This document shows positions 33,962-42,600 of a stretch of DNA of 64,000 nt, one piece after another. The notes under the pieces are model-generated. The model worked only from the letters and a program-made list of their open reading frames with translations. It was not told the DNA's origin and did not search any database. The stretch's first letter is position 1; every line of letters begins with the position of its first letter. The DNA comes from Lentzea waywayandensis. GTDB lineage: Bacteria; Actinomycetota; Actinomycetes; Mycobacteriales; Pseudonocardiaceae. The position numbers were made by a program, and so were the translations under genes. The DNA lies in assembly GCF_900115955.1 (NCBI RefSeq), contig NZ_FOYL01000002.1, forward strand, positions 1 to 64,000, written 5' to 3'.

Positions 33962-34441
33962 ATGAGCTATGAAGTGAAACTCACGGAGCTGGCCTCGGTG
34001 ACCGCCGCGCACGTGCGCAGCCATACCACCACAGCCGCGATCGGGGAGGCCGTCGGCCAGGGCTTGAAGGAACTGTTCGAGTTCGCCGTCGCCGCCGGCG
34101 CCGCCCCGGCAGGCCCGCCGCAGCTCGCCTATCCCGGGCAGTTCGAGCCAGGTGCGGAGGTCGACCTCGACCTGTACCTCCCGATCTCGAAGGCGGTCTC
34201 GCCGAAGGGCGCCGTCGACGTCGTCGAACTGCCTGGCGGCCCGGTCGCACAGACGTTCCACCAGGGCCGCTACGACACCATCGGTGCCGCGTACGAAGCG
34301 GTGTTCCGGTGGATCCACACCACCGACCGCCACCGGGCGGGACCCCCGAGAGAGATCTACCTGACTGGACCCGACGCCACGTCCAGTCCTGCCGACTACC
34401 TCACCGAGGTGGTCGTACCGCTGCGAAGGACCGGCAGCTAG
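33962..34441 (+). CDS. GyrI-like small-molecule-binding protein
   Basis: A 159-residue stand-alone domain: MSYEVKLTELASVTAAHVRS ... DLDLYLPISKAVSPKGAVDV ... FHQGRYDTIGAAYEAVFRWI ... GPPREIYLTGPDATSSPADY. This order matches the GyrI-like/SOUL-type effector-binding fold. It has no DNA-binding part. It likely binds or modifies a small hydrophobic compound. Start chosen at 33962 where the domain begins; upstream frame is a shadow. Confidence 0.75.
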   Translation: MSYEVKLTELASVTAAHVRSHTTTAAIGEAVGQGLKELFEFAVAAGAAPAGPPQLAYPGQFEPGAEVDLDLYLPISKAVSPKGAVDVVELPGGPVAQTFHQGRYDTIGAAYEAVFRWIHTTDRHRAGPPREIYLTGPDATSSPADYLTEVVVPLRRTGS

Positions 34442-34507
34442 GCCCGGAAAGCCCGGTCCCGGTGGTAACGCGGCCGAGCCGGCACGACAACCAAGGAGAT
34501 GAGCCGG

Positions 34508-35512
34508 ATGGACCGCGGTCAGCCGGACGAGGTAGCCGTTCGAGCAGCGGTGTCGTTGGCTTGTCGCGCACCGTCGGTGCACAACTCCCAACCATGGCGG
34601 TGGAAGCTCGACGAGCGCGGCCTGCACCTCTACGCGGACTGGAGCCGGAGCCTGCCGGCGACCGATCCGCACGGCGCTGACCTGATCATGAGTTGCGGCG
34701 CCGCACTGCACCACGTGCGGGTCGGATTCGCCTCGCTGGGATGGCGCGCGATCGTGCACCGGCTGCCCGATCCAGGAGAAGCCGACCATCTCGCCGCGAT
34801 CGAGTTCGACGAGCAGGAGCCCACAGCCTCCGACGTCGCTCTCGCCGCCGCGATTCCGCGCCGCCGCACCGACCGGCGCGCGTACTCCTCGTGGTCCGTG
34901 CCGCGCGGCCTGCTCGAACCGCTGGTCGACCGAGCGTCCGCGGAGGGTGTGCTCGCCCGCGAGGTGATCGACCCGAGCGAGCGCCACCACCTGCTCTCCG
35001 CAATCACGGAGGCCGCCGTAGCCCAGGAGGCCGATCCCGAGTACCGGTCGGAGGTGCACACCTGGAGCGGCACGCGCATGGGTTCCACCGAAGGCGTACC
35101 GGCCGCGAACATCCCTTCCGGTGAGCACCGCTACGGCGATGTCCAGGTGCGCGGGTTCCCCTCCGGTGAGCTACCTCAGCCCGAGGGTTCCAGGCTCGCC
35201 GACGACGCGGGCACCCTGTTCGTGCTGAGCACGTCGTCCGACGACACTCTGTCCCGGCTGCGTGCGGGAGAAGCGACCAGCGCAGTGCTGTTGGAGGCAA
35301 CGAGTGCCGGACTCGCCGCATGTCCGCTGAGCCAGCCGCTGGAAGTCAAGCACACCAAGGAACTCGTGCGCGACCACGTGCTCGGTGACTCGATGAGCCC
35401 ACAGATGGTGCTGCGCATCGGCTGGGCCGCGCTCAACGCCGACCCTCTGCCGCCGACGCCACGACGCCCCACCTCCGACGTCTTCGACGACCTCACCCGA
35501 GAGGGGGCATGA
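34508..35512 (+). CDS. nitroreductase-fold protein, Acg (Rv2032) family
   Basis: A 334-residue protein with two nitroreductase-like halves: RAPSVHNSQPWRWKLDERGL near the start and VLLEATSAGLAACPLSQPLE then MVLRIGWA ... TPRRPTSDVFDDL at the end. This matches the Acg family, DosR-regulon flavoproteins that bind FMN but usually lack classic nitroreductase activity. ATG 34508 has AAGGAG 9 bases upstream; ATG 34499 touches it and is less likely. It follows the GyrI-like gene by 66 bases. Confidence 0.85.
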   Translation: MDRGQPDEVAVRAAVSLACRAPSVHNSQPWRWKLDERGLHLYADWSRSLPATDPHGADLIMSCGAALHHVRVGFASLGWRAIVHRLPDPGEADHLAAIEFDEQEPTASDVALAAAIPRRRTDRRAYSSWSVPRGLLEPLVDRASAEGVLAREVIDPSERHHLLSAITEAAVAQEADPEYRSEVHTWSGTRMGSTEGVPAANIPSGEHRYGDVQVRGFPSGELPQPEGSRLADDAGTLFVLSTSSDDTLSRLRAGEATSAVLLEATSAGLAACPLSQPLEVKHTKELVRDHVLGDSMSPQMVLRIGWAALNADPLPPTPRRPTSDVFDDLTREGA

Positions 35513-35734
35513 CGACCGAGCTGACCTGGCCACCACGTCCCGAGAGCAGTCCACCCGCTGTGCTCCCTGTTCACCGGACCCGTCGCCGTCAGCACACGGG
35601 CGGGCGCGGCCCGCCTCACCGGCAAGGACTACGAGTCAAACTCTCCTGGTCCTGGTCGTCTGCTCGTTCTACGACGGGCCGCTCGGCGAACTGCCGGCCG
35701 GACGGGCGATGCAGCGGGTGCTGCCCACCGCGAG

Positions 35735-35842
35735 CCGGTGCCGCAGACTCTGCCGCGCGTCGGGTACAGCACACCGGTCCCCGCCACGCCGCGACGATCG
35801 GTGACCGAGCTCCTGATGGAGCCCACGACCTCGACCAGCTGA
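35735..35842 (+). pseudogene. second Acg-type nitroreductase, C-terminal remnant
   Basis: The frame reads PVPQTLPRVGYSTPVPATPR then RSVTELL to a TGA at 35842, closely matching the C-terminal tail of the intact gene just upstream (PQMVLRIGWA ... PPTPRRPTSDV). Between 35513 and 35734 only fragments of coding character remain. A tandem copy that has decayed. Confidence 0.6.
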
Positions 35843-35862
35843 CCGGTTCTGCTCCGGGCGGA

Positions 35863-37239
35863 TCACACCAGGACCCGCTCCCCGTCCCTCGGCACGACGG
35901 CCGTCCAACCGTGCTCTGCCGCGAGCCTGTCGGCCAGCGTCGTCGCGCTCTCCGGTTCGCCGTGCACCACGTAGGTCGTGGCCGGAGGGGGTCCGCTCGT
36001 CGCCCACGTCAGCAGCTCGTCGGCGTCAGCGTGCGCGCTGAACGCGTCCAGCACCTGGACCTCGGCCTTCACCGGCACGTACCGCCCGTGGATCTTGATC
36101 TCCCGTGCACCGTCGACCAGGTGGCGGGCGCGGGTGCCGACGGCCGCGTAGCCCACCACGACGACCGTGTGCCTCGGATTGGGCAACATGGACTTCAGGT
36201 GGTGCAACACCCGCCCGCCGGTGGCCATGCCGGAGGCCGAGATGATGATCGACGGTTGCTTGGGGTTGTTGACCTGCATCGACTGCGTGGCGGTGTGCAG
36301 TTCGGCGAGCCGGCCTGGGTCGAAGGCGTCCTCGCCGTGCATCAGCTCGGGGCGGATCTCCGGCCAGCTCTTCGCGATCGCCTGCCGGTAGACCCGCAGG
36401 GAGGCCAGCGCCATCGGACTGTCGACGAACACCGGCAGGTCGGGGATCTCTCCCGCCTTCGCGAGCCTGGTCAGCTCGACGAGGATCACCTCCGTCCGGT
36501 CCACCGCGAAGGCCGGGATCAGCACGCTGCCGCCCCGTGCGGCCGTTCGCCGAATGGTCTCCGCGAAGAGCTCGGTCGCCGCAGCGTCGTCGTGCGACCG
36601 GTCGCCGTAGGTCGATTCGATCAGCAAGGCGTCGCAGGCGGGTCTCGGCTGCGGTGGCAACAGCACGCGGTGAGCCTGTCTGCCCATGTCACCGCTCACC
36701 ACGACGCTCCGATCGCCCGTCGTGAGATGGGCCCAGGCCGAGCCGAGGATGTGCCCGGCGCGGCCGAACTCGAGGTCGATGCCGTCGGCAACGGAACGCT
36801 GCACCTCGAAGTCGACCGGGCGGAACAGCCGCACGGCACGTTCGACGTCACTCGTGTCGTACAGCGGCAGCGCGGGTGTGTGCTTGGACCAACCGGCCTC
36901 GTTGGCCTGGCGGGCTTCTTCCATCATCAGGTGAGCGCTGTCGGCCAGCACGATCGCGGCCAGGTCCGCGGTGCCCTCGGTGGTGAACACCGGGCCGCGC
37001 CACCCGTGCCGCACGAGCACCGGCAGATAGCCGCAGTGGTCCAGATGGGCGTGCGTGAGCACGATCGCGTCGAGCCGGTCGAGGTCGAGCGGCGGTGGCC
37101 GCCAGTTCCGCCGGCGAAGCGGGGCCAGGCCCTGGAACAGGCCGCAGTCCACCAGCACCTGGGCCGTCCCGGTGTCGAACAGGAACTTGCTGCCGGTGAC
37201 CGTGCCGGTGCCACCGAGGAACGTCAGCGTGCTCATCAT
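35863..37239 (-). CDS. beta-CASP metallo-beta-lactamase RNase-like protein
   Basis: A 458-residue protein. The MBL core has THAHLDHCGYLP (HxHxDH), GHILGSAW and SGDMGR; the beta-CASP part has IESTYGDR, PAFAVDRTEVIL and a C-terminal FSAHADADELLTWA followed by VVHGEPESATTLADRL. This is the layout of CPSF73-like/archaeal-type RNA exo-/endonucleases found in DosR regulons. Likely role: RNA turnover in dormancy. It is divergent from the Usp gene at 37388. Confidence 0.85.
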   Translation of the reverse strand: MMSTLTFLGGTGTVTGSKFLFDTGTAQVLVDCGLFQGLAPLRRRNWRPPPLDLDRLDAIVLTHAHLDHCGYLPVLVRHGWRGPVFTTEGTADLAAIVLADSAHLMMEEARQANEAGWSKHTPALPLYDTSDVERAVRLFRPVDFEVQRSVADGIDLEFGRAGHILGSAWAHLTTGDRSVVVSGDMGRQAHRVLLPPQPRPACDALLIESTYGDRSHDDAAATELFAETIRRTAARGGSVLIPAFAVDRTEVILVELTRLAKAGEIPDLPVFVDSPMALASLRVYRQAIAKSWPEIRPELMHGEDAFDPGRLAELHTATQSMQVNNPKQPSIIISASGMATGGRVLHHLKSMLPNPRHTVVVVGYAAVGTRARHLVDGAREIKIHGRYVPVKAEVQVLDAFSAHADADELLTWATSGPPPATTYVVHGEPESATTLADRLAAEHGWTAVVPRDGERVLV

Positions 37240-37314
37240 CAGCCTCCTCGTCTCGGAACATCACGGTGCTTGGCTGCCGGCCGCCCCCACAGCGGCACGA
37301 GGCCCGGTGGCGCC

Positions 37315-37329
37315 AGGACTTTCGTCCCT
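37315..37329 (+). promoter_or_regulatory. DosR-box-like site
   Basis: AGGACTTTCGTCCCT lies 58 bases upstream of the Usp gene at 37388 and 75 bases from the divergent RNase-like gene. It differs from the 32573 site at one position only. Confidence 0.65.
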
Positions 37330-37387
37330 CGCGGGCGGCAACCCTTCCGCTCTGGGTACTGCGGCGTCACGGGGCCACCGTTGAGGC

Positions 37388-38080
37388 ATGGAACCTGTCG
37401 TGGTGATCGTGGACGGCTCCCCCGGGACCGAGGAGGCCGAGCAGTGGGCCGCCGCTCACGCGAAACTCGTGGACGCCGTCGTCGAGACGCACCAGTTGCA
37501 GGACGACTTCCGCGCCCAGCTCGTCGTCGTCGGCTATCAGGACCGGTCCGGCTCAGCGCTCGGGCTCGGCGGTCACGTCCTGTCGGCCGTGTGCTCGGTC
37601 GCCTGTGACGCGGTGGTCGTACGCGGTACCGACGCGGCGCGACACGGGTTGCACGGCCGGGTGACCGCGCTCGTCAGCGGCGGCCCCGACGACTCGGCCG
37701 TGCTGATCGCCGCCGCCGGGTTCGCCCAGCGCCGCGATGCCTCCCTGCGGGTGCTGCACGCCGCGCCGCCGCCGGTTGTGCGCGCGGACCTCGACGAGGA
37801 CCACACCTGGGTCCTGGAGCGCTCGGCCGAGCTGCTCCGACGGTTCCCGCACAGCGCCGTGCTCGTGCGCCGGCAGCCGCACGAGGCCATCAGCCGCTGC
37901 CTGGACAGCGACCTGCTGGTCGTCGGCCCTGGCGAGACCCGCACGTGCGGCTCGGTGACCAGGGCCGCGCTGCATCACGCGCCCTGCCCCGTTCTCGTCG
38001 TGCACCGATCCGTTCAGGAGGAACGCCATGGCGCCCCTTCCCTTCCCTCTCCTCGCCGACCAGTTCGCACCACGGTCTGA
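37388..38080 (+). CDS. diverged universal stress protein
   Basis: A 230-residue protein with two Usp-like halves (PVVVIVDGSPGTEEAEQWAA and VTALVSGGPDDSAVLIAAAG). The first half is shortened and both ATP loops are eroded (LVVVGYQDRSGSALGLGG; LLVVGPGETRTCGSVTRAAL), so nucleotide binding is doubtful. The last ~18 codons overlap the next gene by 53 bases; the residues there are Pro/Arg-rich, which suggests the original stop was lost. Confidence 0.75.
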   Translation: MEPVVVIVDGSPGTEEAEQWAAAHAKLVDAVVETHQLQDDFRAQLVVVGYQDRSGSALGLGGHVLSAVCSVACDAVVVRGTDAARHGLHGRVTALVSGGPDDSAVLIAAAGFAQRRDASLRVLHAAPPPVVRADLDEDHTWVLERSAELLRRFPHSAVLVRRQPHEAISRCLDSDLLVVGPGETRTCGSVTRAALHHAPCPVLVVHRSVQEERHGAPSLPSPRRPVRTTV

Positions 38081-38627
38081 GTTCGGCCGCACGGACCACG
38101 TCGTGGTGGAGGCCGATCCGGTGTCCACCTACCAGGCCGTGCACGACCTCGACCTGACCGAGCTTCACGGCTTCCTCGTCAGCGCCGCAGTGGGCCTGCG
38201 GGAGCTGCCCGAGCGGTGGCGCGAACGCAAGCGCCACACTCCACGGCAACGCACCCGCCTGACGATCAACGACCTCGCCACGGGCTCGGACTGGGTCGTG
38301 CTCGGCGAGCAGCCCGGCCACGAGATCGTGTTCGGTGCCATCGGCAAGGTCTGGCGGCCGGTCGTCAAGTGGGTGCCGGTCGAGGCACGGGACTTCCTGG
38401 ACTTCGCGCAGCCGGGCTACGCGAAGGTCGTCTGCTCCATCTCGGTACTTCCCTACGGCCAGCGCCGCACCCTCGTCAGCGCCGAGATGCGCGTGGTGCT
38501 CACCGATCCCCACGCGTGGCTGAACTTCCGCCGCTACTGGCGGATGAGCACCCCGTTCGTCGGGATCATCAGCCGCGCGATTCTTCGCACGGTCAAGCAC
38601 TCGGCGGAAACGGGTGGCGTGCGATGA
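38028..38627 (+). CDS. SRPBCC-like protein
   Basis: A 199-residue protein (MAPLPFPLLADQFAPRSEFG ... WVVLGEQPGHEIVFGAIGKV ... GYAKVVCSISVLPYGQRRTL). The pattern of short strands and a terminal helix suggests a START/polyketide-cyclase-like lipid-binding fold, but this is by general look only. AGGAGGAA precedes the ATG, so this start is firm although it lies inside the previous frame. Overlaps the ABC gene start by 4 bases. Confidence 0.7.
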   Translation: MAPLPFPLLADQFAPRSEFGRTDHVVVEADPVSTYQAVHDLDLTELHGFLVSAAVGLRELPERWRERKRHTPRQRTRLTINDLATGSDWVVLGEQPGHEIVFGAIGKVWRPVVKWVPVEARDFLDFAQPGYAKVVCSISVLPYGQRRTLVSAEMRVVLTDPHAWLNFRRYWRMSTPFVGIISRAILRTVKHSAETGGVR

Positions 38628-39514
38628 ACGTCGTCAGCACCCACCAGCTCAGCAAGTCCTACAACGAGACGGTTGCCTTGCGCGACCTGGATCTCGAAGT
38701 GCACGCCGGCGAGGTCTACGGCCTGCTGGGCCCCAACGGCGCGGGCAAGACGACGACGTTGCGCCTGCTGATCGACGTCATCAGACCGACCGGCGGCAGC
38801 ATCACGTTGTTCGGCGAGCCCATGTCGCCCGGGCTGCGCGGCCGGATCGGTTACCTGCCAGGGGACCTGGTCCTCTACGACCGGCTCACCGGCGCGGACT
38901 ACCTGCGCTTCTGCGGGGCGTTGCGCGACCACGCGGACCTCGGCGAGGCGACCCGGCTCGCCAAGCGACTGGACCTCGACCTCGACCGACGGGCCGGTGA
39001 GCTCTCCAAGGGCAACCGGCAGAAGCTCGGGATCGTGCAGGCGTTCGGGCACCGTCCCGACCTCGTCATCCTCGACGAGCCCGCGAGCGGGCTCGATCCG
39101 TTGGCACAGCGGGAGTTCCACAGCTATCTGCGCGAGTACGTCGACAGCGGCGGCACGGTGCTGTTCTCCTCGCACGTGTTGTCCGAGGTCGAACAGGTCG
39201 CCGACCGGGTCGGCATTCTGCTGGCCGGCTGCCTGGTCGTGCAGGACACCGTCGCTTCGTTGAAGGCCAACGCGTTGCGGGAGTTGACGTTCACGTTCGG
39301 CGAGGAGGTCGCGGCCGCTTCCTTCAGCGGTGTCCCCGGTGTCCGGGAGGCGATGCAGACGAGTGGCACCGAGGTGCGATGCCGGGTCACGGGCGCGGTC
39401 GGCGAACTCGTGCGCGCCGCGGCGCGGTTCCCATTGGTCAACGTGACGAGCCACGAGCCCGACCTCGAGGACATCTTCCTGCACTACACCGAGGAGCACG
39501 GCGATGACGACTGA
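38624..39514 (+). CDS. ABC transporter ATP-binding protein
   Basis: A 296-residue ABC-2-type ATPase: Walker [11 protein letters not shown]-loop region YLPGDLVLYD, signature LSKGNRQKLG, Walker B LVILDEPASGLDP, H-loop SSHVLSEVEQ. A C-terminal extension (~220-296) follows. Overlaps the upstream gene (ATGA) and the permease gene by 11 bases. Probably a drug/lipid exporter ATPase. Confidence 0.95.
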   Translation: MNVVSTHQLSKSYNETVALRDLDLEVHAGEVYGLLGPNGAGKTTTLRLLIDVIRPTGGSITLFGEPMSPGLRGRIGYLPGDLVLYDRLTGADYLRFCGALRDHADLGEATRLAKRLDLDLDRRAGELSKGNRQKLGIVQAFGHRPDLVILDEPASGLDPLAQREFHSYLREYVDSGGTVLFSSHVLSEVEQVADRVGILLAGCLVVQDTVASLKANALRELTFTFGEEVAAASFSGVPGVREAMQTSGTEVRCRVTGAVGELVRAAARFPLVNVTSHEPDLEDIFLHYTEEHGDDD

Positions 39515-40304
39515 GCTGATGACGAAGTCGTTGCGGGACAACCGGGGCAACACGATCGGCTGGGGCATCGCCTTGGTGGCGAGCGTGGCGCTGCAACTCG
39601 CCGTGTACCCCGCGGTGCGAGACGCCGCCGGTGAGTTCGAGAAGCTGCTCGAGTCCTACCCGGAGTCCTTCAAAGCGTTGTTCAACATCCAGCAGTCCCT
39701 CGCCAGTGGCGTCGGTTACCTGCAGGGCGAGGTGTTCGGCTTCCTCGCACCGTTGGTGCTGCTCGGCATCGCCATCGGTCAAGCCGCCAGGGCCACCGCG
39801 GGAGAGGAGAAGGCGCACACTCTGGACCTCTTGCTGGCCAACCCGATCTCCCGCACTCGGCTGCTGCTCGACAAGGCCATCTCGGTGCTCGTCTCGGTCG
39901 CGATCGTCACCGTCGTTTTCGCCGTCGTGCTCGTGGTGGGCAACAGTGTCGTGGGCCTTGGGGTGCCGTGGCTGGACCTGGTCCTGGCGGTCAAGGCGAG
40001 CGCTGTGGTGGCGTTGCCGTTCGGCGCGCTGGCGTTGCTGATCGGCGCGCTGACCGGCAGGCCGGGGCTCGCCATCGCCGTCCCGGTGGGACTCGCGCTG
40101 CTCACCTATCTGCTCGACGCCCTGTCCGCGCTGTCGGACGGGTTGCGACCGTGGAGGGTGCTGTCGCCGTTCCACCACGCGGCGGTGAACTCCGCGCTCA
40201 GCGGCGACCCGAACTGGCTCGGACTGGCCGGGTTGGTCGCGCTCACCGCGGTTCTCGTGGCGGCTGCGGCGATGGCTTTCGAGCGCCGGGAGGTCAGGGG
40301 CTGA
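39504..40304 (+). CDS. ABC-2 transporter permease
   Basis: A 266-residue permease with six helices (IGWGIALVASVALQLAVYPA; VFGFLAPLVLLGIAIGQAAR; and later), paired with the ATPase just upstream. Motif GEEKAHTLDLLLANPISRTR is the ABC-2 coupling region. Likely forms a dimeric exporter with 38624; substrate unknown. Confidence 0.9.
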   Translation: MTTELMTKSLRDNRGNTIGWGIALVASVALQLAVYPAVRDAAGEFEKLLESYPESFKALFNIQQSLASGVGYLQGEVFGFLAPLVLLGIAIGQAARATAGEEKAHTLDLLLANPISRTRLLLDKAISVLVSVAIVTVVFAVVLVVGNSVVGLGVPWLDLVLAVKASAVVALPFGALALLIGALTGRPGLAIAVPVGLALLTYLLDALSALSDGLRPWRVLSPFHHAAVNSALSGDPNWLGLAGLVALTAVLVAAAAMAFERREVRG

Positions 40305-40326
40305 CAGCGTCGAACCACCCAGACCG

Positions 40327-40352
40327 CCGGCACCGTCAGGTCACGGTGCCGG
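40327..40352. terminator. terminator after ABC operon
   Basis: CCGGCACCGT (40327-40336) pairs perfectly with ACGGTGCCGG (40343-40352) with a 6-base loop, 22 bases after the permease stop. It overlaps the 3' end of the small gene on the other strand and may serve both directions. Confidence 0.7.
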
Positions 40353-40476
40353 TCAGCTGACCTTCCAGATCGACGACATCGCCAGGTGGGGAGGCCTGCT
40401 CCGGGATCTCGGCGGAGTGCTTCCCCCCGGTGCCGAGCTCCGCGGCGAGCGCATCGAAGATCGGTGTACTCGTCAT
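40336..40476 (-). CDS. 46-residue small protein
   Basis: ATG at 40476 opens a frame MTSTPIFDALAAELGTGGKH ... DVVDLEGQLTGTVT to a TGA at 40336-40338. The TPIFDAL head resembles that of several short actinobacterial proteins. Coding bias is good, but no ribosome binding site is evident, and the 3' end overlaps a terminator. Tentative. Confidence 0.4.
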   Translation of the reverse strand: MTSTPIFDALAAELGTGGKHSAEIPEQASPPGDVVDLEGQLTGTVT

Positions 40477-40535
40477 GTCGGCCACTCTGCGGCATGAGCG
40501 TTCAGGACGTAAGGGGCCGTTCCAGCCGGCCGTCG

Positions 40536-41459
40536 TCAGCCGCGTGACGGCGCGAACGGGTCCGCCGGCTGCCAGGCCACCGGGAGCAGCAGTTCCCGGT
40601 CGTCCCGCTCCGCGAGTGCCGACAGGCAGCTCAGGGTGACGTCCAGGTCGTCAGCCAGGTAGGACATCGGGCGCAGCGGTTCGTCCAGCGACCTGAAGAA
40701 GTCGTCCCAGTGCACCAGCACCACCCGCCGCGCTCCGGTCGCCAGCACCACCTCGTCCCAGTACGCCTCGACGTACTCGACCGGCTGTTTGCCCAGCGTT
40801 CCGACACCGAGGTACACGACGTCCGCGTGCCTGCCGTGCAGCGCACCCGGCCGGAAGCCGGCACTCGCGTGCAACAGGACCGTTCCACGTGGGTGCGACA
40901 CGAACACGGAGTACACGGAGCCGGTACGCCATTCCCGGCTGCGACGCGGCGGGACCAGCGGGGCGTCCACCGTGCCGGGATAGTGATCGCCGGGGCTGTG
41001 CTCGGATTCCACGAACGTCAGCCCGAACTCGCCGAAGGTCCTGACGTCACCGTCGCCGACAACCCGCAGGCCCTGTTCGGGTACGCCGAGACCGCGCCCG
41101 ATGTTCGCGGTCGACTCCGAGCCGACCAGCTCGGCTCCGGTCAAGGATGCCCACACCGGAGCATCGAGCGCGTGGTCGTAGTGCGAGTGCACGCAGACCA
41201 CCGCGGCGATCGGTGGTGTGCCCAGCCGCTCGACCGCCTGTCGCACCAGGTTCCGGTCGGGTGCGATCCTGCCGAACGCGACCCTGACGAGGCCGGGCCG
41301 GGTCACGAAGCCGTCGGTGAGCACCGCGGTGCGCCCGTCGCTCAGCAACACCGAACTCGTGCCCAGAAACCACGCCGTCACGCCGGTTTCGGTGGTGCGT
41401 GGTCGCTGCACCAACCCCGAGTACCGCCGCAGGTCCGGACGGCTCAGCCAGAACTTCAT
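40536..41459 (-). CDS. MBL-fold hydrolase
   Basis: A 307-residue metallo-beta-lactamase-fold protein with VCVHSHYDHALDAP (HxHxDH with S-H-Y-D-H) and later metal ligands (ESEHSPGDHYPG; VLVHWDDFFRSL). It resembles the UlaG/YtnP-like soluble hydrolases. Substrate unknown. It is divergent from the small membrane protein at 41564, with a DosR-like box between. Confidence 0.75.
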   Translation of the reverse strand: MKFWLSRPDLRRYSGLVQRPRTTETGVTAWFLGTSSVLLSDGRTAVLTDGFVTRPGLVRVAFGRIAPDRNLVRQAVERLGTPPIAAVVCVHSHYDHALDAPVWASLTGAELVGSESTANIGRGLGVPEQGLRVVGDGDVRTFGEFGLTFVESEHSPGDHYPGTVDAPLVPPRRSREWRTGSVYSVFVSHPRGTVLLHASAGFRPGALHGRHADVVYLGVGTLGKQPVEYVEAYWDEVVLATGARRVVLVHWDDFFRSLDEPLRPMSYLADDLDVTLSCLSALAERDDRELLLPVAWQPADPFAPSRG

Positions 41460-41513
41460 CGGCGCATCATCGCGGACCAGCCGGCCGGATCGGTACAAGG
41501 GCCCGTGACAACG

Positions 41514-41528
41514 TGGACGCAGGTCCCT
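41514..41528 (+). promoter_or_regulatory. DosR-box-like site, divergent promoter
   Basis: TGGACGCAGGTCCCT keeps GGACG and GTCCC with the right spacing. It is 54 bases from the MBL gene start (41459) and 35 bases from the membrane protein start (41564), so one site could serve both directions. Confidence 0.5.
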
Positions 41529-41563
41529 GTTCCGGATGCGCACCCGGTTCGACCCTGGAACAC

Positions 41564-41989
41564 ATGAACACCAACAGCTACGTGGCCTACCTCGTCATCA
41601 GCACGCTGCTGGTGATCGTCGACGCAGTGATCATCACCATCAGTGGCCGCAGGTACCTCAACGACCGCGACCACCCCGGCCTCAGCGTGGCCGCCAGCTG
41701 GCTGACCACCACGTTGTTCTCGCTGATCGTGCTCGGGCTGGTCGCGCTGATCTCGACGATCGAGGTGCCGGTCGACGGTGATCTGCAGAAGATCGTGACC
41801 AAGCTCGGGATCGTGCTGCTCCTGCTCGCCGTGGCCCACGCCGTCACGATGACGGTTCTGGCCCGCTATCGGGGAGAGGAGCGCCAGGAGCACCTCGCGG
41901 ACGAGCTCGCAGAGCAGAACAGGCGCCGGGCGGGCAAACCCGAGGTGACACCGTCCATCGAACGCGACGAACCCTACTCGGCGGTGTAG
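41564..41989 (+). CDS. three-helix membrane protein
   Basis: A 141-residue protein: helix 1 (YVAYLVISTLLVIVDAVIIT), helix 2 (SLIVLGLVALISTIEV), helix 3 (LGIVLLLLAVAHAVTMTVLA), then a charged tail. No family recognised. Start at 41564 follows CTGGAACAC. Confidence 0.7.
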   Translation: MNTNSYVAYLVISTLLVIVDAVIITISGRRYLNDRDHPGLSVAASWLTTTLFSLIVLGLVALISTIEVPVDGDLQKIVTKLGIVLLLLAVAHAVTMTVLARYRGEERQEHLADELAEQNRRRAGKPEVTPSIERDEPYSAV

Positions 41990-42035
41990 CACCGCGGCTG
42001 CCCCGGATCAGCGGGTCCGGGGCAGCGGGTAGCGG

Positions 42036-42446
42036 TCAGTCCTGCTGGACGTCGATCTTGACCTTGTGCTCCTCCGGCGGCGCGGCGGTCGGCACACGGA
42101 CCTCCAGGATTCCCCGCTTGTACTCGGCGGAGATCTTCGAAGTGTCCGTGCCCGCGGGCAGCGACACGGTGCGGCTGAACGAGCCGTAGCGGAACTCGGA
42201 GCGGTGTTGCTCCTTCTTCGTCTCCTCCCGCTGTGCGGTGATGGTGAGGCTTCCGTCCGCAGCGCTCACGTCGATGTCCTTCGCCGCGTCCAGACCGGGC
42301 AACTCCACGCGGAGGACGTAGGTGCCTTCCTCGACGAAGTCCTCGATGTGCAGCGGGTGCCTCGTCCCGAACGGCCAGGTGGCGTCGAACATCTCCCACA
42401 GGTCGGGCAGAAGGCTGCTGGCTGGATGGCGTACGAGCGAACTCAT
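42036..42446 (-). CDS. Hsp20 / alpha-crystallin small heat-shock protein
   Basis: A 136-residue small heat-shock protein with the alpha-crystallin domain (~35-125): VEEGTYVLRVELPGLDAAKD, FRYGSFSRTVSLP, and the GILEVRVP motif (KRGILEVRVPTAAPP), the conserved G-x-L core. The HspX/Acr paralogue of mycobacteria is the most abundant DosR-regulon chaperone; this is its likely counterpart. It holds unfolding proteins in dormancy. Divergent from the hydrogenase operon. Confidence 0.9.
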   Translation of the reverse strand: MSSLVRHPASSLLPDLWEMFDATWPFGTRHPLHIEDFVEEGTYVLRVELPGLDAAKDIDVSAADGSLTITAQREETKKEQHRSEFRYGSFSRTVSLPAGTDTSKISAEYKRGILEVRVPTAAPPEEHKVKIDVQQD

Positions 42447-42530
42447 TGCGTGTCCTTCCTTTGCCTTGCAACGTTTCCAGCCCACCACCGCGGGCAGGGC
42501 CCGGACAGGGGCCGAAGCGCCGCGCCGGGC

Positions 42531-42545
42531 GGGTCTTTCGTCACT
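42531..42545 (+). promoter_or_regulatory. DosR-box-like site upstream of hydrogenase
   Basis: GGGTCTTTCGTCACT lies 55 bases before the hydrogenase operon and 84 bases from the divergent hsp20 start. Twelve of 15 positions fit the motif shared with the other sites. Confidence 0.5.
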
Positions 42546-42600
42546 GGGAGCCGGATCCGCACCTGGCGACGATGGAGAGACGAGCTGGGAGGACGACGAC

